Assembly (NCBI GenBank): GCA_024233865.1
Contig: JACKPA010000010.1
Location: forward strand, 62,001-126,000
Length of the DNA: 64,000 nt
DNA from: Leptospiraceae bacterium
GTDB lineage: Bacteria > Spirochaetota > Leptospiria > Leptospirales > Leptospiraceae
Direction of reading: 5' to 3'
Both the position numbers and the translations under genes were made by a program. The notes beneath the pieces were generated by a model. That model was not told where the DNA came from, searched no databases, and worked only from the letters and a program-made list of their open reading frames with translations. Shown here piece after piece: positions 8,362 to 17,391 of this stretch (its first letter is position 1; each line of letters starts with the position of its first letter).

Positions 8362-10878
8362 ATGACAGAACAAAAAGAAGATTCTCAAAAGAGTTTAGTT
8401 TTTAGCACCGCATCCCGACCGGACATAAGCGGAGCAATCAAAGACGGTGTACGCGTTATACCAGTAGAGGTAGAAGATCAAATGAAAGATGCTTACCTCA
8501 ATTACGCAATGAGTGTAATTGTGGGCAGGGCTTTGCCGGATGTGAGAGACGGGCTTAAACCAGTTCATAGAAGGATTCTCTATGCTATGCATGATAGGGC
8601 ATGGAGGAGTGACAGACCTTTTGTTAAATGTGCTAAAATAGTAGGGGAAGTGATTGGTAACTTTCACCCTCATGGAGACGTTGCCGTCTACGATACTTTG
8701 GTTCGACTCGTGCAAACATTTTCTCTACGAGTACCCCTTATCCAAGGGCAAGGGAACTTTGGCTCTATAGACGGAGACAGTCCTGCTGCCTATCGTTACA
8801 CAGAAGCCAAACTTGCCAAAGTAGCAGAAGAATTGCTAAAAGACATCGACAAAGAAACGGTAAATTTCTCACCAAACTTTGATGATACCAAAGAACAACC
8901 TGACGTACTTCCAGCTAATTTTCCAAACTTGATTGTAAATGGTTCTTCGGGTATTGCTGTGGGAATGGCAACAAATATTCCACCGCACAACATGAATGAG
9001 GTGATTGAAGCTGTCATTACCGTTATACGCAATCCGGATGTTCCACTTTTCGATCTGCTAAAAATTGTACCGGGTCCCGACTTCCCTACAGGTGGAATTA
9101 TAATCGGAGGCGAAGGACTAATTTCTGCCTACACAAAAGGAAAAGGTTCCATCATCTTACGCTCTAAAGTAGAAATGGAAGAATCCAAAAAAGGGCGAGA
9201 CGTTATCGTAATTACAGAAATTCCTTACCAAGTAAATAAAAGGCAGATGCTGGAAAAAATCGGTGACCTTGTAAACGAGAAAATCATAGAGGGAATTGCA
9301 GAAATTTTGGATTTATCCAACCGGCAAGGAATTCGAATCGAAATCCACATCAAAAAAGACTACAACTCCCAGGTTATTCTCAACCAACTTTTCAAAATGA
9401 CTCAATTGCAAATATCTTATAATATTACGATGCTTGCTATTTTGAATAACAAACCCAAAATTTTTAATCTCAAGGAAATGTTGGTTGCCTACGCGGAACA
9501 TAGAAACGAAGTCGTTATTCGACGCACACAATACGATCTCAAAAAAGCAGAGCATAGAGAGCATATCTTGCTTGGATTGAAGATAGCGTTAGACAATATC
9601 GATGAAGTAATCCAAACTATACGAAGTTCACAAAATCCTGGAGAAGCAAAAACCTCTTTAATGAGTCGCTTTGAATTAACAGAAGTTCAAACAGATGCAA
9701 TTTTGGACATGAGATTGCAAAGGTTAACTTCTTTGGAAGTCCAAAAGATTATCAATGAATTGGAAGAGGTCAGAAATTTAATTGTAGATTTAAAAGATAT
9801 ATTGGCAAGTCCGTCTAGAATAAAAGATATTATTTGTGAAGAATTACAGGAAGTATCCAAAAAGTATGGAGATGGCAGAAAAACCGAAATCAGCTTGGAA
9901 TCTAGAGAAAGTTCTTCTTTTAACGCTGAAGATTTGATTGAGGATGAAGACGTTGTTGTCCAAGTTTCTCAAGATCAATTTGTAAAATTGGTTCCTTTGG
10001 ACGCCTTTAGGAAACAAAGAAGAGGAGGACGAGGTGCCCAAGCAGGCTCTGTGAGAAAAGACGACTTTATTAAGTTCATTCAAATTTCCTCAGCTCATAG
10101 CTACATCATGTTTTTTACCAATACAGGTAGAGTTTTTATGATGAAGGTTTACGAACTTCCAATGGGAACAAAAGATGCGAGAGGGAAATCATTAAAAAGC
10201 CTTATCAATCTTCAAGAAAATGAGTGGATTACTTCAATATGCTCTTTCAAGGAGCTTGGAGAAGAAACCTTGTTCATGGTAACTCAAAGAGGATTCATTA
10301 AAAAAGCAAAATTGAATGAATTCGTAAATGCCAAAAAATCGGGAATCATCGCTCTGGGTTTACGAGAAGACGACTGTTTGATACTTGTTAAAAAATTAGC
10401 ATCCCACCAAGACATTATGGTAGCAACCAAAAGAGGTGTTGGTTTGCGTATGGATATTACAAACCTTAGACACCAAGGAAGAATGGCAAGCGGAGTAAAG
10501 GGAATTCGTCTGGCAGAAGGAGACGAAGTCGTTGGAATGGCTTTTATCGAAGAGAGCACAGACTTACTTGTTGTAACCGAAAACGGTTTTGGAAAGAGAG
10601 TTGATTTTTCAGAATTTTCTTCTCACGCAAGAGGTGGTTCTGGAATTTTTTACTACAAAGCTACGGAAAAAACGGGTAGCGCACTTGGAATAACCGCTAT
10701 TAAAAACGAAGACGAAGTGATTATTATTACCCAACAAGGGGTTATGATCCGAATGGACGGAAGTGAAATCTCCAAATTCGGTAGACTGGCTTCGGGAATA
10801 ACTTTAGTGGATTTGAAGGACGACGATAAGGTGCAAGACTTCGCTATTATTTCCATTCGAGATACGGAATCGGAATGA
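8362..10878 (+). CDS. gyrA: DNA gyrase subunit A
   Basis: 838-aa breakage-reunion subunit of DNA gyrase. The catalytic Tyr is Y146 in AAYRYTEAKL. The C-terminal DNA-wrapping domain begins with KQRRGGRGAQAGS, matching the GyrA-box that separates GyrA from ParC. In the quinolone region the sequence is HPHGDVAVYDTL: V107 stands where E. coli has Ser83, while D111 matches Asp87. The gene lies between an acyl-CoA dehydrogenase and a dihydrouridine synthase (4-bp overlap with the latter), not beside gyrB. An N-terminal extension of about 24 residues relative to E. coli is present. Confidence 0.95.
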   Translation: MTEQKEDSQKSLVFSTASRPDISGAIKDGVRVIPVEVEDQMKDAYLNYAMSVIVGRALPDVRDGLKPVHRRILYAMHDRAWRSDRPFVKCAKIVGEVIGNFHPHGDVAVYDTLVRLVQTFSLRVPLIQGQGNFGSIDGDSPAAYRYTEAKLAKVAEELLKDIDKETVNFSPNFDDTKEQPDVLPANFPNLIVNGSSGIAVGMATNIPPHNMNEVIEAVITVIRNPDVPLFDLLKIVPGPDFPTGGIIIGGEGLISAYTKGKGSIILRSKVEMEESKKGRDVIVITEIPYQVNKRQMLEKIGDLVNEKIIEGIAEILDLSNRQGIRIEIHIKKDYNSQVILNQLFKMTQLQISYNITMLAILNNKPKIFNLKEMLVAYAEHRNEVVIRRTQYDLKKAEHREHILLGLKIALDNIDEVIQTIRSSQNPGEAKTSLMSRFELTEVQTDAILDMRLQRLTSLEVQKIINELEEVRNLIVDLKDILASPSRIKDIICEELQEVSKKYGDGRKTEISLESRESSSFNAEDLIEDEDVVVQVSQDQFVKLVPLDAFRKQRRGGRGAQAGSVRKDDFIKFIQISSAHSYIMFFTNTGRVFMMKVYELPMGTKDARGKSLKSLINLQENEWITSICSFKELGEETLFMVTQRGFIKKAKLNEFVNAKKSGIIALGLREDDCLILVKKLASHQDIMVATKRGVGLRMDITNLRHQGRMASGVKGIRLAEGDEVVGMAFIEESTDLLVVTENGFGKRVDFSEFSSHARGGSGIFYYKATEKTGSALGITAIKNEDEVIIITQQGVMIRMDGSEISKFGRLASGITLVDLKDDDKVQDFAIISIRDTESE

Positions 10879-11810
10879 TTCAAATCGGAAATGTCACCAT
10901 AAAAGACAAAATTATTCTGTCACCAATGGCGGGTATATCGGATAGCCCCTACCGCCAAATATGTAGAGAGATGGGATCCGGTTTGTCTTTTACGGAATTT
11001 GTCAGTACGGACGCAATCAGCCACAATTCCAAAAAATCCATAGACATGTTTCGGTACCAAGAAATGGAAAGACCGATTATTTTTCAGATATTCGGAAATA
11101 AAATAGACGTAATTACGGAAGCGGCTAAGATTATTGCTGAACTCAAACCAGACATCATAGATTTGAATATGGGATGCTCCGTATCCAAAGTTGCCCATAA
11201 AGGTTCGGGGGCTGGTTTACTAAAGAATCTTCCTTACGCTGGTAAGATTATCGAATCTTTAAGAAAGGCGGTTGATGTCCCGGTTACTGCAAAGATTCGG
11301 ATTGGTTGGGATTTAAACAGTTTAAATTACAAAGAAACGGTCAAAGTTTTGCAGGAATCGGGAGTTTGTGCAATATCGGTGCATGGAAGAACAAAGTCTA
11401 TGGCTTACTCAGGAGTTGCCAATTGGAACGTAATTGCTGAAATTAAATCTATGGCAAGTGTTCCGATTTTTGGAAATGGGGACATTCAATCTCACGAAGA
11501 AGCAATCCAAAAAATGAAAGAAACTAATGTAGATGGAGTTTTGATTGGAAGGGCTGCCATTGGAAATCCATGGATTTTTAGCAACGTCAAACGAGAAGGA
11601 TTGGATTTTTCCGAAATCAAGCGTATAATTTTACGACATCTGGATTTGATGGTAAACTTTTATGGTGAAAAGTTTGGAATAATTCTTTTCCGAAAGCATG
11701 TTGCAAAATATTTAAAAGGGTTTTATGGAGTATCAGAGTTGAAAAATAATCTAATGCAGGTTACAACTTACGAAGATTTTGTACGCACAATAAATGAATA
11801 CTCACCTTGA
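10875..11810 (+). CDS. dus: tRNA-dihydrouridine synthase (Dus family)
   Basis: 311-aa FMN enzyme that reduces uridine to dihydrouridine in tRNA D-loops. Signatures are SPMAGISDSPYRQICREMG at the N-terminus, the catalytic Cys in LNMGCSVSKVAHKGSG, AKIRIGWD, the SVHGRTKSMAYSG phosphate-binding segment and GNGDIQSHEEA with VLIGRAAIGNPW. The length and the GCSVSKV motif fit a DusB-like enzyme. It overlaps gyrA by 4 bp (ATGA), so translation is probably coupled. Confidence 0.93.
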   Translation: MIQIGNVTIKDKIILSPMAGISDSPYRQICREMGSGLSFTEFVSTDAISHNSKKSIDMFRYQEMERPIIFQIFGNKIDVITEAAKIIAELKPDIIDLNMGCSVSKVAHKGSGAGLLKNLPYAGKIIESLRKAVDVPVTAKIRIGWDLNSLNYKETVKVLQESGVCAISVHGRTKSMAYSGVANWNVIAEIKSMASVPIFGNGDIQSHEEAIQKMKETNVDGVLIGRAAIGNPWIFSNVKREGLDFSEIKRIILRHLDLMVNFYGEKFGIILFRKHVAKYLKGFYGVSELKNNLMQVTTYEDFVRTINEYSP

Positions 11811-11829
11811 AATTTAGAAAAATTTATTT

Positions 11830-12132
11830 TTATGGGAAATAATTATAGCCATCTGGTTCAATTTGAGGAATATAATCTGATTTTTTATCACATTTCTTTT
11901 CGTCTTTTATAGCCTCTATACATCCTAATAAAACATATAAATCTACATTCATTTGCCTTTGTTTCGCATCATCATCTTCAGAATGGGTTCTAGTTAGCTC
12001 ATTAAACACGATCAAATTCCGACAAAACTCCATATCTAGTCCAGTATACTTTAATTTATATTTACAATCATCTCTTTGACTATAGCAATTTAATGCAATA
12101 AATAGGAGTAATAGATATTTTAATTTTTTCAT
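11830..12132 (-). CDS. Small predicted lipoprotein
   Basis: Starting at the ATG at 12132 gives a 100-aa protein with a clean signal peptide (MKKLKYLLLLFIALNC) and a loose lipobox Cys. An upstream in-frame start (12168) would put 12 residues ahead of that signal, so I prefer the shorter form. The mature part has five further Cys residues, which suggests disulfides outside the cytoplasm. No family is recognised. It converges with the dus gene 19 bp away. It resembles the small Cys-rich protein at 20739 only in general character. Confidence 0.5.
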   Translation of the reverse strand: MKKLKYLLLLFIALNCYSQRDDCKYKLKYTGLDMEFCRNLIVFNELTRTHSEDDDAKQRQMNVDLYVLLGCIEAIKDEKKCDKKSDYIPQIEPDGYNYFP

Positions 12133-12411
12133 AAATCGGATGAGGTCTAACATAAATAGTCTTCGCATAAAAACAATAAAAATATCGCAAACCAGACGGG
12201 TATTTTTATTAGCCCCTGCATTTTCTATTAATAAATTTCCAAATATAGAAATCCCATAGCCTGAATGTTGTCCGCGTAATGCCCTTTACAAGCTATAAGA
12301 AAAACAATATCATTATCCATGGATAAATTTTTAGTGAAATTGCTAAAAATAATAAAAAACCCTTGCCAAGTATTTCGTAATTTTTCATATTTTTTAGATA
12401 AGGAATATATT

Positions 12412-12780
12412 ATGATCGAACATCTAACAAAAGAAACCTTTAAAGAAAAAGTTTTTGATTATGAGGTTATGAAAGAATGGAAATATGCCGGAAAAAATCC
12501 TTGCATTATTGACTTTTATGCTGATTGGTGTGGTCCTTGCAAAATGGTTGCTCCTATCCTAGAAGAACTTGCCATAGAATATGATAAAAAAGTTGATATA
12601 TACAAAATTGATACGGAAAAGGAGCAAGAACTTGCTGCTATTTTTGGGATTCAAAGCATTCCGTCCATACTTTTCGTTCCCTTAGAAGCGGCTCCTCAAA
12701 TGGGATCAGGTGCACTTCCCAAAGCAACCTTCAAGCAGCTGATTAAAGACATTTTTCATGTAGAAACCCAAGAGCAATAA
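12412..12780 (+). CDS. trxA: Thioredoxin
   Basis: 122-aa thioredoxin-fold protein with the CGPC active site (YADWCGPCKMVAPILEEL) and the cis-Pro loop (GIQSIPSILF). This is close to the classical thioredoxin length (about 105-110), and no signal peptide is present, so a cytoplasmic disulfide reductase is expected. The start at 12412 is chosen because AAGGA lies just upstream and the product begins at the usual place; an in-frame ATG at 12319 would add 31 residues with no counterpart in the family. An ABC permease gene follows after 15 bp. Confidence 0.9.
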   Translation: MIEHLTKETFKEKVFDYEVMKEWKYAGKNPCIIDFYADWCGPCKMVAPILEELAIEYDKKVDIYKIDTEKEQELAAIFGIQSIPSILFVPLEAAPQMGSGALPKATFKQLIKDIFHVETQEQ

Positions 12781-12795
12781 TTAGTAGATTATATT

Positions 12796-13587
12796 ATGAA
12801 AAAATCCGTGTTATTTGAACTAAGAGGAACACTTTCTCGCAAAATAAGCACTGTTATTATGCTAATTGGTTTTGTGGGAATTATTGTTTTCTGGCAACTT
12901 ATTACAACTCTAACCCAAATTCCACCCTCTATTCTCCCTTCTCCTATGATGGTCATAACATCTCTTCCAGAACTTCATTTTGAGAACGCCTTGGTTAGAA
13001 ATTCCATATATTCCATTCGGTTAAATCTTTTGGGGTATCTAGAAGCTGTAGCGATATCCATTCCTATAGGATTTATGATAGGATTGTTTCCGGTATTTCG
13101 TGCCATGATGGACAAATACGTTCAAGCTATGCGGTTTATACCTTTGGCAGCTACAACTGGCTTGTTTATTATATGGTTTGGGATTTATGATAATATGAAG
13201 GTTCAATTTTTGGCTTGCAGTATTGTTGTTTATTTGCTACCGGTGGTTGTTCAAAGAATTGACGAAGTGGAAAAAGTCTATGAGCAAACGGCTTTTACTT
13301 TAGGAGCAAGCAAAAGGCAAATGATTTTTACGGTTTATCTTCCCGCTGTTCTTTCCAGGATTATAGATGATATCAGGGTTTTGGTTGCCATTTCTTGGAC
13401 TTATATTACCATCGCAGAAGCCCTTAATATGACGGGCGGGATTGGAGCGTTAGCCTATAAATGTGCAAGACAGAGCAGAACGGACAAAGTATTTGCGGTT
13501 CTTGCTATTATTATTTTGATAGGATTTGTCCAAGACAAATTGTTTAAAATTTTGGATAAGAAGATATTTCCCTTTAAATACCAATAA
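12796..13587 (+). CDS. ABC transporter permease (SsuC/TauC-like)
   Basis: 263-aa inner-membrane permease with about six helices and the EAA loop that docks to the ATPase (EQTAFTLGASKRQMIFTVYLPAVL). The overall pattern matches the SsuC/TauC/NrtB branch, which imports sulfonates, nitrate, bicarbonate or thiamine precursors. No gene for an ATPase or a substrate-binding protein lies next to it, so it would have to borrow partners encoded elsewhere. Substrate unknown. It follows the thioredoxin gene by 15 bp and precedes the broken nuclease-like gene by 9 bp. Confidence 0.85.
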   Translation: MKKSVLFELRGTLSRKISTVIMLIGFVGIIVFWQLITTLTQIPPSILPSPMMVITSLPELHFENALVRNSIYSIRLNLLGYLEAVAISIPIGFMIGLFPVFRAMMDKYVQAMRFIPLAATTGLFIIWFGIYDNMKVQFLACSIVVYLLPVVVQRIDEVEKVYEQTAFTLGASKRQMIFTVYLPAVLSRIIDDIRVLVAISWTYITIAEALNMTGGIGALAYKCARQSRTDKVFAVLAIIILIGFVQDKLFKILDKKIFPFKYQ

Positions 13588-13596
13588 GGTGAAGTT

Positions 13597-14091
13597 ATGG
13601 CTTATGGAACGTTTAAAACATTAGAAGAAGTAGCACTCAAATTTGGCATTGAACGAAAAGTAATAGAATTCATCGGAGAGGCTGAATTTCTCGTAGATGA
13701 ATATTTATTCAGGTATTTAAAGAAAAACTTATCCAATTCAAGAAGCTATGTAAGTGAAAATTCTATCTGCGAAGCGTTGATCTACCCATTATTAGAAGCA
13801 GTTATGGATAAACACAATTTACCTTTATGGTCACATGTTCGGTTTGATGTATCCATAGAAGAAGGTCTTACCGGTATACCGGATTATTTAATAGCTCCTC
13901 TTTCCAAGACCGGTATTAGCTATACAAAATACGGAATTGCGACAAGCGGTGAAGTTTGGAAATTTGGCAAACTGCTAGATAAACATTTTACCATGGATCC
14001 AATAGCGTATTCTTCTGCAATGGATTTACAAAAAGTGTTTAATATTTTAAACTGGTTGGTAATTGAAGCCAAAAAGAATTTATTGGTATAA
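13597..14091 (+). CDS. Nuclease-like protein with apparent internal deletion of the catalytic core
   Basis: 164 aa. The N-terminal part (SICEALIYPLLEAVMDKH, then GLTGIPDYLIAPLSK) and the C-terminal part (YGIATSGEVWKFGKLL, then VFNILNWLV) match the two ends of a family of PD-(D/E)XK-like proteins of about 200-210 aa that I know mainly from cyanobacteria. Between them that family has the VEAKK strand and a GxGQCxAEMxAA helix; here PDYLIAP is followed within a few residues by YGIATSG, so about 40 residues including E-x-K are missing. The frame is kept. Probably inactive as a nuclease; the function of the intact family is unknown. Confidence 0.6.
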   Translation: MAYGTFKTLEEVALKFGIERKVIEFIGEAEFLVDEYLFRYLKKNLSNSRSYVSENSICEALIYPLLEAVMDKHNLPLWSHVRFDVSIEEGLTGIPDYLIAPLSKTGISYTKYGIATSGEVWKFGKLLDKHFTMDPIAYSSAMDLQKVFNILNWLVIEAKKNLLV

Positions 14092-14176
14092 TAGAAATAT
14101 TTTAATCTCTTGACAGGTTTTCAACTTTGTGAAAAATACGAGGGATATGCGATTTAAAATTTATGTGAAGAGGTAA

Positions 14177-16318
14177 GTGGGGTTCGTGGGAAATTACGAA
14201 GAACTCCCTAGAGGGGGTTATCTTTTACATACAAGTGAAGGTTATTTTCAGGTTGGCTCTCCACCGGAGACAATCAAAGACACTATGACAGAGCAAAAGA
14301 CTCCTTTAGTGTTTATCCTGCCAAATAAATTTTTTCATAATGAAAAGGGGATTAGTACTGCGGAGCTAGAATTCCCTATTTATTATAACTTCTTTTTTAG
14401 ACAAAAAAAGACTTTTATCATTTGTACGAAAGAGCAAAGAGAACAGCTGATTATCGTTTTAAAAGAATCCTTAATCGGTCCGGATGAAATAAACCTGGCT
14501 GACGAATATATGAATGGTGAAAATACACCAGGATTTCCTAAAATGAAAGAGGAGATGGCTTTTTTTAAGGGGTATAGCTCTTTAGAAGACGTTGTAGAAT
14601 TTCTGATTTTTCAAGACAATATTGTAAAGTTTGGAAAAGTTGTTATCAAAAAGCTGGAAACCGGAGATTTTTTGGTTATTGATGGTGATGATTCAACCAA
14701 TATTCCGGGGGAAGTGGGCTTTAACATCAAATACGGAATTTCTCAAAGGCTTTCCAAACCTTATGAAGCGCCACTGCTCGGAGTTACCTGTCTTGGTCCT
14801 TCTCATGGCTTCGACCCAAACAACAACACTTCCGGATTTATTATTTGGATAAACCACCAAGGAATTATGGTTGATCCTCCTGTCAATTCAACCGAATGGC
14901 TGCGAGAATCCAATGTAAACCCCAAGCTCATCAATAATGTAATTTTAACACATTGTCATGCTGACCATGACGCGGGCACTTTCCAAAAAATTATGGAAGA
15001 AAATAAAATTACAATCTATGCAACACCTACCGTTATGGAAAGTTTTTTGCGAAAGTATTGTAGCCTGACAAAGATTCCCAAAGAAGAACTTATTGAATTT
15101 TTTAAGTTTAGTCGTATTACCATTGGAAAACCTACCATTATCAATGGAGCTGAGTTTGTTTTTCACTACTCTCTTCATTCGATTCCTTCTGTTGGCTTTG
15201 AGTTCTTTTTTATGGATCAATCTTTTGTTTATACGTCAGATCACTTAAATGATAAAGAAACTCATGACAAAATGTATCAAAAGGGGATTTTATCCGAGAG
15301 CAGGTGGAAATTTTTAAAAGAGTTTCCATCCTGGGATAGAAATATTATCTATCATGAAGCAGGGGTACCACCTTTACACACAAAAGTAAGCTACCTCGCA
15401 AGCTTGCCTGAAGAAATTCAAAAAAAAATCGTGGTTTATCATATAGCCGAAAAGGATATGCCAAAAGATACCCATTTGACTTTGGCTAAGTTCGGAATTG
15501 AAAATACCGTTGTGCCTAAAATTACTCCGCCTACCTACGAAGGTGCTTATAGGCTTTTGGATATACTAACCAAAATAGACATTTTCCAAGATTTGCCTAT
15601 CGAAAGGGCAAAAGAATTTTTGTTAATTGCAAAAGAAAAATTCTACAAGCAAGACGAATTGATCTTCCAAAAAGGTACTTTAGGAGAGGAGTTTTTTATT
15701 ATTGCATCGGGAGTTGTGAAATTTGAAGGATTGAATAATAAAGGTCTCGTAAAGCGATACGGAACTTACGAATATTTTGGAGAAGTTGCTTTGATTTCAG
15801 ATAAACCGAGAGCTGCTGATGTGTATGCGGAAACCGATGTAGTCGCCTTGACTATTGAAAAAACCAAATTTTTGCAGTTTATCCGAAATACAAAACTGAG
15901 AGACAATTTGGTTCAATTGAATCGAATTCGAGATACAAATTCCTGGCAGACCATCACCGAATCCAAAAGTCTTAGGGGCTTGACAAGCCACCAGATAACC
16001 CAACTCGAATTGATTATGGGTTTCAAAATGATTCGAAACAAAGAAGAAGTTTTAATCAAAGAAGGCAAGCACTTTGAGCATGCCTATATTGTTAGTGACG
16101 GTGTTGTAGAAGTAAAAAAAGATGATAAGCTAGTAAAAACACTAACAAACGGTGATTTTGTTGGTGAAATCTATAGGCTTACAAAACATTTAGCATCCAA
16201 CTATACTTTTATTGGGATTCCCAAAACGGAGTTGTATCAATTGACACAAAGAGATTTGATTGAGTATGTACAAAACAATCCTGGGGTCTATATGCGAATG
16301 AATACGGTCTTTTCTTAG
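14177..16318 (+). CDS. MBL-fold hydrolase with two C-terminal cyclic-nucleotide-binding domains
   Basis: 713 aa. After an N-terminal region of about 200 residues of unclear fold comes a metallo-beta-lactamase domain with the metal motif THCHADHDAGTF (about residue 255) and a later YTSDH segment. The C-terminus has a canonical cNMP-binding domain (about 475-580: FQKGTLGEEFFIIASGVVKF, FGEVALISDKPRAADVYAET) and a second, degenerate one (about 600-705: EEVLIKEGKHFEHAYIVSDG, GDFVGEIYRL). The combination suggests a hydrolase whose activity is gated by cAMP or cGMP. The start is GTG at 14177 with AGAGG just upstream. Substrate unknown. Confidence 0.85.
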   Translation: MGFVGNYEELPRGGYLLHTSEGYFQVGSPPETIKDTMTEQKTPLVFILPNKFFHNEKGISTAELEFPIYYNFFFRQKKTFIICTKEQREQLIIVLKESLIGPDEINLADEYMNGENTPGFPKMKEEMAFFKGYSSLEDVVEFLIFQDNIVKFGKVVIKKLETGDFLVIDGDDSTNIPGEVGFNIKYGISQRLSKPYEAPLLGVTCLGPSHGFDPNNNTSGFIIWINHQGIMVDPPVNSTEWLRESNVNPKLINNVILTHCHADHDAGTFQKIMEENKITIYATPTVMESFLRKYCSLTKIPKEELIEFFKFSRITIGKPTIINGAEFVFHYSLHSIPSVGFEFFFMDQSFVYTSDHLNDKETHDKMYQKGILSESRWKFLKEFPSWDRNIIYHEAGVPPLHTKVSYLASLPEEIQKKIVVYHIAEKDMPKDTHLTLAKFGIENTVVPKITPPTYEGAYRLLDILTKIDIFQDLPIERAKEFLLIAKEKFYKQDELIFQKGTLGEEFFIIASGVVKFEGLNNKGLVKRYGTYEYFGEVALISDKPRAADVYAETDVVALTIEKTKFLQFIRNTKLRDNLVQLNRIRDTNSWQTITESKSLRGLTSHQITQLELIMGFKMIRNKEEVLIKEGKHFEHAYIVSDGVVEVKKDDKLVKTLTNGDFVGEIYRLTKHLASNYTFIGIPKTELYQLTQRDLIEYVQNNPGVYMRMNTVFS

Positions 16319-16407
16319 TTATTTTAATTGACGGATTAAGTTATTCACAAATCAATAGAAGTAGAACATGCCTCTGCCTGTTCATTTGCATATATAAGGA
16401 GAAAACA

Positions 16408-17385
16408 TTGAAAAGGTTCGTTGTTCTATTAATTATACTATTTTTTGGTTTTTCTGCCTGTGGACCTTCTGAAAAATCCAAAGAACTTCTGAAAAAAGCA
16501 AATATGGTATTCAAAGTAATACCGGATAAAATGCCAGATGCAGAAAAGGATACCAAAGCTCTTGTTGATCTAGGTAGAAAGTTATATTTTGAAAAAAAAC
16601 TATCCGCCAATAATAACCAATCCTGTAACGCTTGTCATGATATTGAAAACAAACGAGGTGGAGTAGATAACTTACAGACTTCGGTTGGTTCCCATGGACA
16701 AAACGGAGGACGAAATGCTCCAACCGTCTTAAATGCAGGTTTTCATATTGCACAATTTTGGGACGGAAGAAGTCCCAATCTAAAAGAGCAAGCCAAAGGA
16801 CCAATTTTGAATCCCGTAGAAATGGCTATGCCCAGCGAAAAAGCCGTAGAAGAAAAGTTGGCTTCTACTTCGGAATATGTCGAATTATTCACCAAGGCAT
16901 TTCCGGATGCAAAGAAAAAAATCACCTATGATAATTTGGCTCATGCCATTGCAGCATTTGAAAGAACTTTAAAAACGAATGATAGGTTCGATGATTTTAT
17001 GCGAGGTGATTTTAAAGCTCTTTCAAAAACAGAACTGAGGGGACTCGAAACATTTTTAAATACCGGATGTACAAATTGTCACAATGGTCCTTTAATTGGT
17101 GGGAATTCCTATCGAAAAGTCGGAGAACTAAATCCATACCAAACAGAAGACCTAGGTCGTTATGAGGTCACCAAACAAGAATCCGATAAATACTTTTTCA
17201 AAGTACCTTCTTTGAGAAACGTAGCTTTAACAGCTCCGTATTTTCACGATGGTAAAATCAAAACTTTGGATGAAGCCGTAAAAACAATGGCTAAAATTCA
17301 ACTGAACAAAGACTTAAAAGACAACGAAGTTGCTGACATCGTAGCCTTTTTAAACGCATTAACTGACAAAATTCGAGAAAAATAA
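16408..17385 (+). CDS. Di-haem cytochrome c peroxidase (MauG/CcpA family), lipoprotein
   Basis: 325 aa. The signal peptide ends in FGFSACGPS, a spirochaetal lipobox. Two c-type haem sites are present: CNACH at residues 73-77 and CTNCH at 221-225, the arrangement of bacterial di-haem peroxidases that reduce H2O2 in the periplasm. The start is TTG with AAGGAGAAAAC upstream. Other family marks include GRNAPTVLNAGF, FWDGRSPNLKEQ and FKVPSLRNVALTAPYFHDG. The next gene starts 6 bp downstream. The electron donor is unknown; catalase-like protection is the usual role. Confidence 0.92.
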   Translation: MKRFVVLLIILFFGFSACGPSEKSKELLKKANMVFKVIPDKMPDAEKDTKALVDLGRKLYFEKKLSANNNQSCNACHDIENKRGGVDNLQTSVGSHGQNGGRNAPTVLNAGFHIAQFWDGRSPNLKEQAKGPILNPVEMAMPSEKAVEEKLASTSEYVELFTKAFPDAKKKITYDNLAHAIAAFERTLKTNDRFDDFMRGDFKALSKTELRGLETFLNTGCTNCHNGPLIGGNSYRKVGELNPYQTEDLGRYEVTKQESDKYFFKVPSLRNVALTAPYFHDGKIKTLDEAVKTMAKIQLNKDLKDNEVADIVAFLNALTDKIREK

Positions 17386-17391
17386 AATTTT

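Noticed and set aside
8395..8715. Open frame of 106 codons on the minus strand inside gyrA
   Set aside because: It is the mirror of a strongly conserved gene and has no recognisable protein features.
12319..12411. Upstream in-frame start for thioredoxin
   Set aside because: Adds 31 residues not found in thioredoxins, and the ribosome site is at the later ATG.
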